Position numbers and translations under genes: made by a program. From Nyssa sinensis (taxonomy: Eukaryota > Streptophyta > Magnoliopsida > Cornales > Nyssaceae), in contig CM018052.1 in assembly GCA_008638375.1 (NCBI GenBank), forward strand, positions 6,741,506 to 6,805,505: DNA of 64,000 bases, written 5' to 3'. Each line of letters opens with the position of its first letter. Positions within the stretch are counted from its first letter, which is position 1. Under the pieces are notes generated by a model. It had not been told where the DNA came from. It did not search any database and saw nothing but the letters and a program-made list of their open reading frames with translations. Positions 10,999-22,047 of this stretch are shown here, in pieces.

Positions 10999-11023
10999 GC
11001 TGACGTCACGATGACGTCAGCCC
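10999..11023 (-). promoter_or_regulatory. Paired TGACGTCA sites in the 3' LTR
   Basis: GCTGACGTCA and TGACGTCAGC separated by two bases form a larger palindrome. The same pair recurs at about 22958-22982 in the other LTR. Confidence 0.55.
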
Positions 11024-12082
11024 TCAAATAATTTAAAAAAACTATTTATTCAAAACGACGCAGCTTTATTAATGCAGTGGCAGTCCCTGGGACAGACACG
11101 TGTCCTAGTCAACTGGGCCAACTCGACTCGACTCGGTCAACTCGGCCGAGTCGACTCCGTCTTCCCCATCAACTGACTCGGTGTTGCCCTATTTTCTGTA
11201 GATTTTTAGCTTCTATTTCGTGAGTTTTAGGGTACGGTTTCTTGCTGTTTTCGGGTGGTATCGACTCCTGAGGGTCACACCAACACTTTGGCATCGGTTT
11301 TGAGCATCGAATCAACCTAACAAGTTCTGTTTTCAAGAGGATAACCGTGACCTGCAACTCGATCTAGCATCCTCATTTCTCAACCATTTTGTGTGTGGTT
11401 TGAAGCTACGTGACCTACAAATCCTAAGGATCAAGACCCTATTTATATATTTCAGTTTAAGCTCGAGTTTTAACGGATTGGATTTTAAACCCGTAGGTTC
11501 ATTTCCAATTTCGTGGGGCTACAGTGAGTCTCGAGGTCGCGTAGGTACATATTTGAGATCCTCTTGAGGTCTATTTCAGGTCTTAACATTCAAAACTTTG
11601 AACTGTTATGGTCGATTCAGACCTGGGTTTTCTAAGGTTCATCAATGGAGGTTGGTCTCGGGTTTCATGGTCTTGACCTATCCGAGACCTCTAAGCCATG
11701 CTATACACTCAAAACAGTTCCTAGAGTCAATAATGAGGCATGCATGTAGTCTATACCCGTAGCAACTCATCAAAATAATTCAAAATTTAAAATGAAAGAG
11801 TGAGGTAAGTTTGGAGTTTACCTTCAACAGAGATTCTCTTCTCCAATGACTTGACTCAGGATTCCTCACAGTGTCCTCAAGTTCCTCAGGTCATGCATGC
11901 AATCCTCAAGCCTTTACTTCAATTGCCAATTTCCTCTCTCACTTGCATGCACAATCTCCCTTCTCTCTCTCTCTCTCTCCACACTTCACCCTCTCTCACA
12001 GTCCCTCACGTATGCACACACACACTCACACAATTCTGTGTTTTCAGAATTCTCTAAAGAGAGAATTGATGCAAGTTATAGC

Positions 12083-12096
12083 TTATATATATATAT
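12083..12096 (-). promoter_or_regulatory. Candidate TATA tract of element A's 3' LTR
   Basis: A TATATATATATAAG-like tract on the minus strand, about 590 bp into the LTR, followed downstream by a GA-rich leader and the donor-like site at 11820. The 5' LTR has an equivalent tract near 24045-24060. Confidence 0.4.
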
Positions 12097-12287
12097 GTAC
12101 ATATAGGGCTATACACATATGAGTGTATCTCTGCCCTTAGTGGGGTTAGTGACTGCTGACCTGATGGAGGTGATGGAGGGCTATGATGAAGGGAATGCAT
12201 GCAAGGCCATTGGCCAATTTGGGTGGTGGCTTGAGCAGATTATAGGTTATATACATATATTGCTGTATTTATGCACAAAGTAACCAA

Positions 12288-12362
12288 CAGCCTAGTTGGT
12301 AACTTTTTTGAGTCAAAGTTGCTTACCTTGGTAGGTCAAGGGTTCAATTCCCCTTGGCCTCC
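12288..12362 (+). repeat. tRNA-like module, antisense in the LTR
   Basis: Box A CAGCCTAGTTGG (12288-12299) and box B GGTTCAATTCC (12341-12351) are both close to consensus, with tRNA-like spacing. The 5' LTR keeps it at 24248-24322. Confidence 0.6.
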
Positions 12363-12680
12363 CAAGTGACCATTTTCTCTTATTTTCTGGTTAAGGCCCT
12401 GTTTGGTTGTCGCTAAATTCCAGTTTCACTGTTTTGGCCTTAACTCCCAATCCGTAACTCCTTTTCCAGTACGGTTTCTTTCTGTCACTTCCTACTCAGA
12501 ATATCTTCCATTGACCAAGGTCCAATGTCAGTTTTTATTTTCTTGAGTTTCCCATAATTAGCTAATTCGAGTTTTATCACTATTAAAAATAGGCATTAAA
12601 TTAGCTAAACCTGACATTTCATTCCCAAAACAGTTTTCCTCATATACAAAACATGTCAGTTACGAAATTGGGGTATTACA

Positions 12681-12692
12681 TCCTCCCCCCCT
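12681..12692 (-). other. Polypurine tract of element A
   Basis: Reads AGGGGGGGAGGA on the minus strand, directly beside the 3' LTR. This is the plus-strand priming site for reverse transcription. Confidence 0.85.
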
Positions 12693-12729
12693 TCAGAAGA
12701 GTTTTGTCCCCAAAACTCAGTCTACAATA

Positions 12730-15700
12730 TCAAGTAAACAACTCGGGATATTTTTCATGCATTTCAGCTTCAAGTTCCCAGGTTGCTTCTTCACTAGTGT
12801 GATTTCTCCACAAGACTTTGACTAACGGAATTGCCTTGTTACGCAAGGTCTTTTCTTTTCGGTCAAGAATCTGGACTGGTCGTTCTTCATACGTTAAGTC
12901 TTCTCTCAACTTGAGTGGCTCATACTCAACGACTTGTCCCGGTTCTTGTATACACTTTCGTAACATGGATACGTGAAATACACGGTGTACCTTGTCCAAC
13001 TCAGGCGGTAATGCCAGACTATATGCAACCGGGCCAATTCTCTTTAATATCTCAAAAGGACCAATGTAACGAGGACTTAACTTGCCTTTCTTGCCAAATC
13101 GAAGTACTCCCTTTAGTGGCGACACTTTAAGAAACACAAGATCGCCTACTTGGAATTCAAGATCCTTCCTCCGATTATCAGCATAGCTTTTGTACCGGCT
13201 CTGGGCCATTTGCAGTCTGTTCCGGATTCTCTGAATTTGTTCCGTAGTGGCTTGGACTAAATCTGGCCCAAGCAGCTTCTGTTCGCCGGTTTCAATCCAG
13301 CAAAGTGGAGATCGGCACTTCCTCCCGTATAGTGCCTCATATGGTGCCATTTTAATGCTGGATTGATAACTGTTATTATAGGCAAACTCGACAAGTGGCA
13401 GATGCTCTGCCCAGTTTCCTTTGAAGTCCAGTGCACACAGTCGCAGCATATCCTCTAATATCTGTATCACTCTTTCAGATTGTCCGTCAGTCTGTGGGTG
13501 ATATGCTGTACTGAACTTGAGTTCCGTGCCGAGTGCCTCCTGTAGACTTTTCCAAAATCGAGACACAAATCGGGGATCTCGATCGGATACAATGGACAAT
13601 GGTGTGCCATGTAAGCGTACAATTTCCTGAATGTACAATGCGGCAAACTTCTCTAAGCTATAAGTGGTCCTGACAGGTAGAAAATGAGCAGACTTGGTCA
13701 ATCTGTCCACTATGACCCAGACAGCATCAGAGCCTTTCGGTGACTTGGGAAAACCGGACACAAAATCCATAGTGATATGATCCCACTTCCATTCCGGAAT
13801 AGGGAGTGGTTGCAGAAGTCCGCTAGGACGTTGATGCTCAACTTTCACCTGTTGGCATCGTGTGCAGTGAGCAATAAAATTTGCTACGTCCTTCTTTAAT
13901 CCGGTCCACCAGTATAACTCCCTGAGGTCATGATACATCTTTGTAATCCCAGGGTGTACTGTGAATCTCGAGGTATGGGCTTCTTCCAGAATCTCCTTTC
14001 TTAACTCGGGTATCTTGGGCACACACAACCTACCTCGATACCGTAGAATTCCGTCCTGAATTCCAAAATCAGCTTTCCCCGTTGCCTTTACTTCATCACA
14101 GATTCTAACCAACTCCTCATCTTGAGTCTGTCCCGCTTTAATTCGCTCCACCAATGTAGATCCAACAGTCAAATTGGCCAGACAAGCCGTGCTACCTGGT
14201 GGAACTACTTCGATACCCATTTCATCCAGATCTCGAATTAACTCCTCCTGAGAGGTAATCATGTAGGCAAGGCTTCCAGATCGTCGACTCAAGGCGTCGG
14301 CCACCACATTTGCCTTACCCGGATGGTACTGAATAGCCACATCATAATCCTTGATTAGTTCTAGCCATCTTCGCTGCCTCATGTTTAATTCCTTCTGTGT
14401 GAAGAAATATTACAAACTCTTGTGATCAGTAAAAATCTCACACACCTCCCCATATAGGTAGTGGCGCCAGATTTTTAGGGCAAACACCACTGCAGCTAAT
14501 TCTAGATCATGGGTAGGATAGTTTTGCTCATGAGGTCGGAGCTGTCGGGAAGCATAGGCGATGACTCTATCATTCTGCATAAGGACACAACCCAGTCCCT
14601 TATAAGAGGCGTCACAGTAAATGACAAACTTCCCTTCTCTTGAGGGAATAGTCAATACTGGCGCTGTAGTCAGCTTCTCTTTCAGCAGCTGGAAACTCTT
14701 TTCTTGCTCATCTGCCCAAATGAATGGTACATTACTCTTGGTCAAATGTGTGAGCGGTTTGGCCAGCTTTGCAAAATCTTTCACGAAACGTCGGTAGTAC
14801 CCAGCCAGTCCAAGAAAACTTCTGACTTCTGTTACAGTGGTCGGCTGGGGCCAATCCAATATAGCTTCCACCTTCTGTGGATCAACAGCGATGCCTTCTT
14901 TGGAAATCACATGGCCCAAGAAGGTAATGCTGGACAACCAGAATTCACACTTGCTGAATTTTGCATACAGTCTGTGCTCTCTCAGGGTTTGTAGTGCTAT
15001 TCCCAGATGTCTTTCATGATCTTCCTCATTCTGCGAGTATACTAGTATATCATCGATGAACACAATGATGAAGTTGTCCAAATACGGTTTAAAAACCCGG
15101 TTTAAAAACCCGGTTCATTAAATCCATGAACGCGGCAGGGGCGTTAGTCACGCCAAAAGGCATGACCAGGAACTCATAGTGACCGTATCGGGTTCGGAAA
15201 GCCGTCTTTGGTACATCAGTATCCTTGACTTTGAGTTGATGGTACCCCGATCTCAAATCAATTTTAGAAAATACACTCGCCCCTTGTAACTGGTCAAACA
15301 ATTCATCGATACGCGGAAGAGGGTACTTATTCTTTACCGTCACTTTATTTAGCTCACGGTAATCAATGCACAGTCTTAGGGAGCCGTCCTTCTTCTTCAC
15401 AAACAACACGGGTGCTCCCCAAGGAGATACACTGGGTCGGATAAACACTTTCTCCAACAATTCCTCCAATTGGGCTTTCAACTCCCTTAACTCTGATGGG
15501 GCCATTCGGTAGGGAGTTTTGGATATAGGTTGAGTTCCAGGGATAAGATCAATGGAAAACTCGATCTCTCGATCAACCGTTCCTTGCGGTAGTTCATCTG
15601 GAAACACGTCGGGAAATTCACACACAACTGGCACTTCGGGCAGTGGGGGATTCTGGGCTTGGGTATCCAAGACACTACATAAATAACCACGACACCCTTT

Positions 15701-17260
15701 CTTTAATAACCTCCCTGCCTGAATGGCAGAGATTAGGTAGGGTGGTGGGGTAACCCCCTTTCCCCTAAACATAAACTCGGGCTGTCCCGGGGGCTGAAAC
15801 AATACACTTTTCTCAAAACAATCGATGGTGGCATGATTGTGTGACAACCAATCCATGCCCAATATCACATCAAATCCTTTTATCGCTAAGGGTATTAGAT
15901 TGACTAACGACTCTTGGTCTCCAATCAGTACTCTACAGTCCCGAAGGATCGTGGACCCAATCATTGACATCCCAGAAGGAATTTGTACCGATAACAGTTC
16001 ATCCATAGGTTCAGGTATCTTATGCAATTTATCAACAAAAGATGGGGACACAAAAGAATGCGTGGATCCAGGGTCAATCAACACATATGCAGAAATTCTA
16101 GAAATCGGGAGTATACTTGCTACTACAGCATTTGCAGCAGAGGTGTCTCCTGGTAGCAGTGCAAAGACTCTTCCCGGGCGGCCCTGTGGCTCCTTGCCTT
16201 TGTCCTTTGTCTTGGCAAGAGGTGCTGGAATAGGCTTCCATTCTGCGGTGCCGGTAGTCAAGGCAGGGGTTCTCGGGATTGGTGGATGTTGCGGGCAATC
16301 TTTGACTTGGTGCCCCTTATCTCCACATCTGTAGCATGCACCAGTCAGTCGGCGACATTCTCCAGGGTGTAGGTTCTGGCAGTGAGGGCATCTGGACACT
16401 TCCTCAGTTTTCTTCTGACCCTTGTTGCTCTTACTTGGGCCCTCAGTCCTTTGCTTCTTGCTCGGCTGTTCCTTCTTAAAGTTTTTGCCCTTTTTCTTTC
16501 TTTCCTGGTCCTTCAGTTGGTTGAACTCTTCCATGTCCTTTTCAATAACTAGGGCTTTGTTAAGAACATCGGAATAGGTGTGTAGTTCAAAGGCCGAGAC
16601 TTTAGTCCGTATTCCGATCCGAAGATCTGCGAGGAATTTCCTTGCCCTATTATGCTCTTCCCTCACCAAAAAGGAAGCAAATCTGGACAACGCAGAAAAC
16701 TTGGCTGCATATTGTATTACGGTCATGTCCCCTTGTTTCAGGGTGGCAAACTCCTGAATTTTTCTCTCCCGGATTGTAGGGGGAAAGAACATGCCATAAA
16801 ACTTTTCAATAAAATCGGCCCAGGTAATAGTGGGGTTCTGTACTTGCATCTCGAGCCACCACTTGTATGCTTCTCCCTGTAACATGTAAGTGGCTAACAT
16901 CACTTTCTCAGCTTCCGAACAAATCAAGAGCTTAAAGGTCTTTTCCATTGACATGACCCATAGCTCAGCTTTCTCGGGGTCGGTAACAGCATCGAAAGTC
17001 GGGGGTTTGAGCTTATGGAAGCGATCTAACAAGTCATTACGAATGCCGATTTCCAACGGCTGCGCTGGGGCAGGTGGAGGCGGAACTACCGGAGGCTCTA
17101 CCGGGTTATTTGCTGGTCCGGCCTGGTGTTGCTGTAAAGTCCTTGATAGTCCCTCAATGGCCTGGCCGAATTGAGCTAATGTGGCCCTCATTTCCCGTAG
17201 GGCTACGCTCTCCGTTGGGGCCTGCGGTCCCCTATTGCTACTCCTAGTTCGAGGCGGCAT
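12730..17260 (-). pseudogene. gag-pol of element A, broken by a frameshift and a stop
   Basis: Starts [11 protein letters not shown] at 17260; an upstream in-frame alternative start near 17296 is less likely. In order: gag domain; zinc knuckle [14 protein letters not shown] (CX2CX4HX4C); protease-like [13 protein letters not shown]; reverse transcriptase ([12 protein letters not shown], then FIDDILVYS); RNase H ([12 protein letters not shown], then FTDHKSL); integrase with an HHCC zinc region (CTRCQQ) and DDE core ([25 protein letters not shown]); a GPY/F module ([14 protein letters not shown]); and a chromodomain ([16 protein letters not shown]). A 13-bp tandem duplication at 15087-15112 shifts the frame just before the catalytic FIDD. 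A TAA at 14410-14412 interrupts RNase H. Otherwise the frame is well kept. Encapsidation, replication and insertion functions are family knowledge. Confidence 0.93.
15087..15112 (-). repeat. 13-bp tandem duplication causing a frameshift
   Basis: Two adjacent copies of GTTTAAAAACCCG (plus strand) at 15087-15099 and 15100-15112. The extra copy shifts the pol frame within reverse transcriptase. Confidence 0.9.
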
Positions 17261-17430
17261 CTGAAGCAAGATAAAAAGTATTCTAAGTATCCTCATTCAA
17301 TGTGTCATAGTAAGAATGTCATTCAGGTTGTTCATCGATTCAGAATTTCTATGACTTAAGTATTCGCTTTCTAAGGATTCAGTGTTTAAATAACCCTAAG
17401 GTTCTGGTCTATACTGACTTTCAAACCTGT

Positions 17431-17443
17431 AGCTCTGATACCA
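17431..17443 (-). other. Primer binding site (initiator tRNA-Met), element A
   Basis: Minus strand TGGTATCAGAGCT, complementary to the 3' end of initiator tRNA-Met, six bases inside the 5' LTR. Confidence 0.92.
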
Positions 17444-18296
17444 CTCTTTTGTCACATCCCCCAGACCCACCCTGTGCGGATTTGGGGTACGTGGCAAAGG
17501 CCAGTTAGGCACCCATCGGGTTTTATCAGTTTTTTTTTGAAAACAAAACCCCAACGGTAATCCTAACCAAAGGCCATTCCGATCTAAATCCCAAGCATAA
17601 TGCATTCAACATATATAGTTTAAGCAGCGGAATTTTCACAAGAGAATGCATACATATATACTTGGCAGAGCATTCAGGATATATCATAGTCAGTCCTATC
17701 TTAGTTAAGATTACAAAACATGTTTCACCACAAAAGGTCATAGTCTGTTCAGTTACACAAGAAGTACAAAAATGGTATAGATTCACAAAAATGTGTTATC
17801 ATTTTATCTAGGGGTCTCCAACATTTTCCCCCTAAGTTCTGGACCTGCTAAACCTGTCCATGTGAGGGTTCCCCTGAAATTATTAAAATAATGGAATGAG
17901 CTTTAAAAGCCCAGTGAGTAACACAGATATCCAGGCAAGAGTTTCGAATTCAATCTTTGCTTAAATCACATGGTAATTAAATCAGTTTGGAATTAATAGT
18001 GCAATAAATCCAAGTCAAGTTCAATAGATTAAAACAGATAAACGGTTCAGAGTGCTAGCATATCAATCAGAAGTATAGTTAATCATTTGAGAAACTAAAA
18101 ACCATGTCATCGGTGATAAAAGCATGCATTTAAAACAATTGCATTTAAAACATATAGTATTCGAAACAATTTAGCAGATCGAGGAGCAGTAACTTAACAG
18201 TGTCAGAAGTTACTCACCTTCAATATTTGAGTTTGAAGCTATGAACGGAGCCTTCCTCTTTTCTCCTTAAGCCTAAAACAATTTATAGAGATTTAT

Positions 18297-21200
18297 TGTA
18301 ACGCCCCGACCCTAATTAAGAAATGATAAGTTACTAATCATTAATTTGAACCAAACATAAAGAATAATTTAGAAAATCGAGAACCTCATGATAGACCCAT
18401 AAAATAATGTCTGAACCTTATTACCAATAAATTGGGTGAAATGATGTTACTTTAACACTAAGAAAACTCGAGTTAGCGAACTACAGAAATCCCAAGGGAT
18501 TAATAACCGACACTAGACCTTGGAGATTGAAGCTAACCTAAATAGGAAATAGTCAGAAGAAACCGCGTCGAAAAATAAGCAACGAAAAAGAAGATATTTA
18601 GAAAATAGCTGAAATAATTAAATGCGCCAGCCAAACAGGGCCTAAACCCAAAATATGAAAAATTCCCAAAAGTGTGGCCAAGGGGACTTGAACCCTTGAC
18701 CAAGTGGGCATGATTCTTATTACCCAAAAAGTTACCAAATAGGCTACTACCATTTTTGTGCCTATATATGCAACCAAATTATATTTAAACCCAAATTAGC
18801 CAAGGCCACCTCCCAAATTGGCCAATGGCCATGCATGCAATTCCCACATCATTACCCCACATCACCTCCCTTCACCTCATGTCAGCCACCGAACCCACTA
18901 AACCTAATGCACATATATACATTCATGTATATGTATAGGTTGTATGTGAGAGAAATGCTAAAATATATATGCCCACCACACATTTTGACCCTCCAAAAAT
19001 TTGTGCACTGCCCCAGACTAATGTGTGAGAAGTTCTCTGTGTTGTGAACGTGTTAGAGAGAGAGATAGAGGAAGGGGCATTATGTGAGAGGAAGGTGTAC
19101 ATGCAAGTGTGTGTATGCATGTGAGTATCACCAAGTGTACCTGAAGAAGTCTGAGCAACCCTAAGGAGCTCTGTGAGGCTTTGAACCAAGCCAAAGAAGA
19201 GAACAGCCACTGTTAGGAGGTATAAACCCAAAACTGAAAAATTTTCTGTTTAGATTTTGATAATGTTTTGATGATAGTTGAGCCTAAATAACTGCATGCA
19301 TGATATCTAAAATTTCATATCTTGAATGAGGCAAGAAATTGGAGCCTGAAACAGCCTAGAACACTAAACCGTACACTCACCCGCCATTGAAGGACCTCGA
19401 AGGTGCAGGTCTGTTTTGACCGAAAGGAAACATGGTTCCTTCATTTGGGACCTCAAATAGAGGCCATAAGGGTTCTAAAAAACCTAGGCCGCGACCTAGA
19501 AGCCTAGAAATGGACCCCCAAAAACTGAGTTACAGTCACGGTTCAAAAAAGTCGACCCTTAAAAACGGACACCAAAGCTTCCTTTTAGAATGTATATCGA
19601 AGCCCCATGATCTAAGGATCATTTTGGGCCAAACCACGCAAGATTTGATGGTGAATTGAGGGTTTACTAGCCAGTTACAGGTGCGGCTATCCCCACATGA
19701 ACCGAACACTTGAGCTTGATTCGAGGCATAAAACTATTGCCAAAATGTTTGCCTAACCTCTAGAAATGTTTTGGGATGGATGGCAGAGAGAATACGCACC
19801 TGAAACTCCACGAAATCGAGAAGCATGAAAACCAGAAAATTAGGGCAAACTGGGGGGAGAAGAAGGAAGACGATGAATAGTGTCGGGTCGATTGGGTTGG
19901 GTCGGATCTGGGTTCGGGTCGGGCCCCGACCGAGATATAAAACCGGTTAGGTGAAACTGTGCCGTTTTGATTTAAAAGATTTTGAATTTTAAAAATTAGG
20001 GCTGACGTCATCATGACGTCAGCATTACGCATTGAACCGGTTGGTTCAATGGAATAGTGAACCGGTTCAGTTACAAACCAATTGAACCCTTTGGTTTATT
20101 TTAATAGTTTTAAATAATTACAATTCAACCCCCCACTGTTTAGGAAAATTGTACTAAGGCCCAGATTTTTAAAGGAAAAATTCAAATAGGCCCCTGGAAA
20201 AATAAATAATTAATAAAATAATTTATTTAATTATTTTATTAATTGGGTAAAATTACTATTTTACCCTTGAACAATAAATTAGTCAAACGGAGTCCAAATA
20301 AAACAAACAAATAGTGGATTTTGACTATTTTGGACGTTTCGGACTCAATGGTGTGGTCCGTTTTACGAGACGAGACTCCAAAAAATTAGGACACGTTAAG
20401 TACAAATTACCAAATTGCCCCTAATGTAGCCAATGTCCAAATAAGACAAGTTATTAGTATATTCTTATTTTCTTGAGCCTTCTGAGATCAACAGTGGGGT
20501 CCGATTCACGAGACGGGACTCCGAAAAATATGGCACGCGAAATGACCAAAATGCCCCTAAGGTACCCGAAGCCAAATAAAAAGCTAAGAAGGTTTAAATT
20601 AACTTTCTTTGACGTTCTGGACTCAACGGTGAGGTCCGTATTACGAAATAAAGTACGGGAAAATATGATGCGTCAATAAAATAAGGCTCACGATAAAACA
20701 TTAGGACATAATACGATTTAAGCATAATTAGAAACATCAATAGGAGATATTTGAAGTACATTGAAGTTAATAGATTATTGTGAATTGTTTCTAGGAACTA
20801 CAAAGGGAAGGGAACAACCAAGTAATAGTGCAAACCCAGGAAATCAAGGTGAGTAATCTTGCATTTGAAGTGGAGATTTTAACTCCACGATTTAAATGAT
20901 GTTTTAAACTTCAAAATATCTGAAGCATTGCATGTTTAAATTCCATATTTCATGACTCCCGTTTTGAAATATTCTGCTTTTATAATTCTCTTATGACATG
21001 TTCAGTAAATGATCCTTGTTACAGTTCTTTTTGAAAGTGTTTAACATGTCATCTGTTCTAAAATGTTATTACAACTATGTGAAGATCCTATCATGAACAT
21101 CATCATGTTTAAATGCTCATAAAAGCATTTCTTGAAGAAGCTAACGTTTTGCAAGATAATAAAGATGCATAAGCATCTTCAGTTATTGAGCACCCTTCGG

Positions 21201-22047
21201 GTTCTCAATTCAGAATAATGCCCGGCAGCAGGATCTAATCCCCCAGGCAACGAGATCTCTCAGAAGTAAGATTAGGGTCTGGTTCGAAACGGATCCTTCA
21301 GTTAAAAAGCGAAAAGATGACAAATGATTTTCGAAAATGGAAGCAGGTTTTCACCCCCATTTTCACTGTGCATGTTTAATTGTTTTGAAATGCATATGCT
21401 CTATTTGAAGGAATGTTTAACTAGCTTAAATACTTTAAGTGTTTCAAAGCTATCCGTTATGAAAAGTGCATGTACTCTGTGTTTAAAATGTACGAACAAT
21501 TGGTAGTGTGCATTTTATAAACTCTCATGTACGAAACCACTGCCAATTGAAAACCCATGACAGATGCAGGAATTACTCATTGGGCTTTTCGAAGCTCACT
21601 CCATTCCCTAAATTTTTTTCAGGTAACGATGATGAATGGGAGCCTTGCTCCATTTGGGGATGACGACTAGTGGCTTTAATATGATCAAGGACTTTTTGGA
21701 AGTACTAAGGACCCGTAGATGGTCGAATTTTGAAGTGTAATAGATTTTAGACAACATGTACTTAAGCCCTCGCGGCATTCAGATATGTACTATGTATAAC
21801 ACTTTAAGTTTTAGTATGCTCTGATTATTATTATTATATGTACCGCTATGAAGAGCGGCAGTACCGGATGGATGTGCGACAGATTTTAAAAAGAAAAGAA
21901 AAAGTTTAAGTTTTTCACGCTTCCGCAACCACAGGCCGTACCGCCATCCGATATTGTTGCTTATGTTCGCCTCGCCCAAGGGCTCCCGAGCCTGAAGGCG
22001 GCGGTCGCGATCCGAGATCCGCACAGGGTGAGTTTCGGGTCGTGACA
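18297..22047 (+). mobile_element. Solo LTR nested in element A, 3.75 kb
   Basis: Starts TGTAACGCCCC and ends GGGTCGTGACA, with TSD TTTAT at 18292-18296 and 22048-22052 and no internal region. It holds a minus-strand tRNA-like module (18684-18745, box B GGTTCAAGTCC), a GA tract near 19050, a donor-like GGAG/GTATAA near 19220, paired TGACGTCA at about 20003-20022, several CGGACTCA-type palindromes (20339-20640), a 54-nt mini-exon (20795-20848) with donor CAAG/GTGAGTAAT, and acceptor TTTTTTTCAG/G at 21623. About 2.6 kb of its right side is close to the LTR at 47961-51477, but the left part is not. Confidence 0.93.
20795..20848 (+). other. Predicted 54-nt mini-exon in the solo LTR
   Basis: Preceded by TTGTTTCTAG and followed by GTGAGTAATC. 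Read in the frame equivalent to the one at 6905-6963, it is open (ends PGNQ). Joined to the acceptor at 21623 it continues NDDEWEPCSIWG and then stops. The upstream exon seen at 6535 is missing here. Confidence 0.4.

Larger units (their letters stand above)
9239..12680 (-). repeat. 3' LTR of element A
   Basis: 3442 bp. Minus-strand ends are TGTAATACCCC and GGGATGTGACA. It contains a tRNA-like module (12288-12351, plus strand), a TATA tract (12083-12096), a CT/GA leader tract (about 11960-11980), a donor-like AAG/GTAAAC (11820-11821), paired TGACGTCA near 10999-11023, several CGGACTCA-type palindromes (about 10240-10700), and a mini-exon (10015-10069) with donor GTGAGTAAC. Confidence 0.93.

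Noticed and set aside
12288..12362. Possible tRNA gene (also 24248-24322, 29291-29372 and the minus-strand copies)
   Set aside because: Box A and box B are present, but no acceptor stem or full cloverleaf can be drawn. They recur inside LTRs, so I treat them as tRNA-derived repeats.
15837..17174. Plus-strand open frames opposite gag-pol (for example 15837-16334)
   Set aside because: They are shadows of the minus-strand gag-pol, with no recognisable domains.
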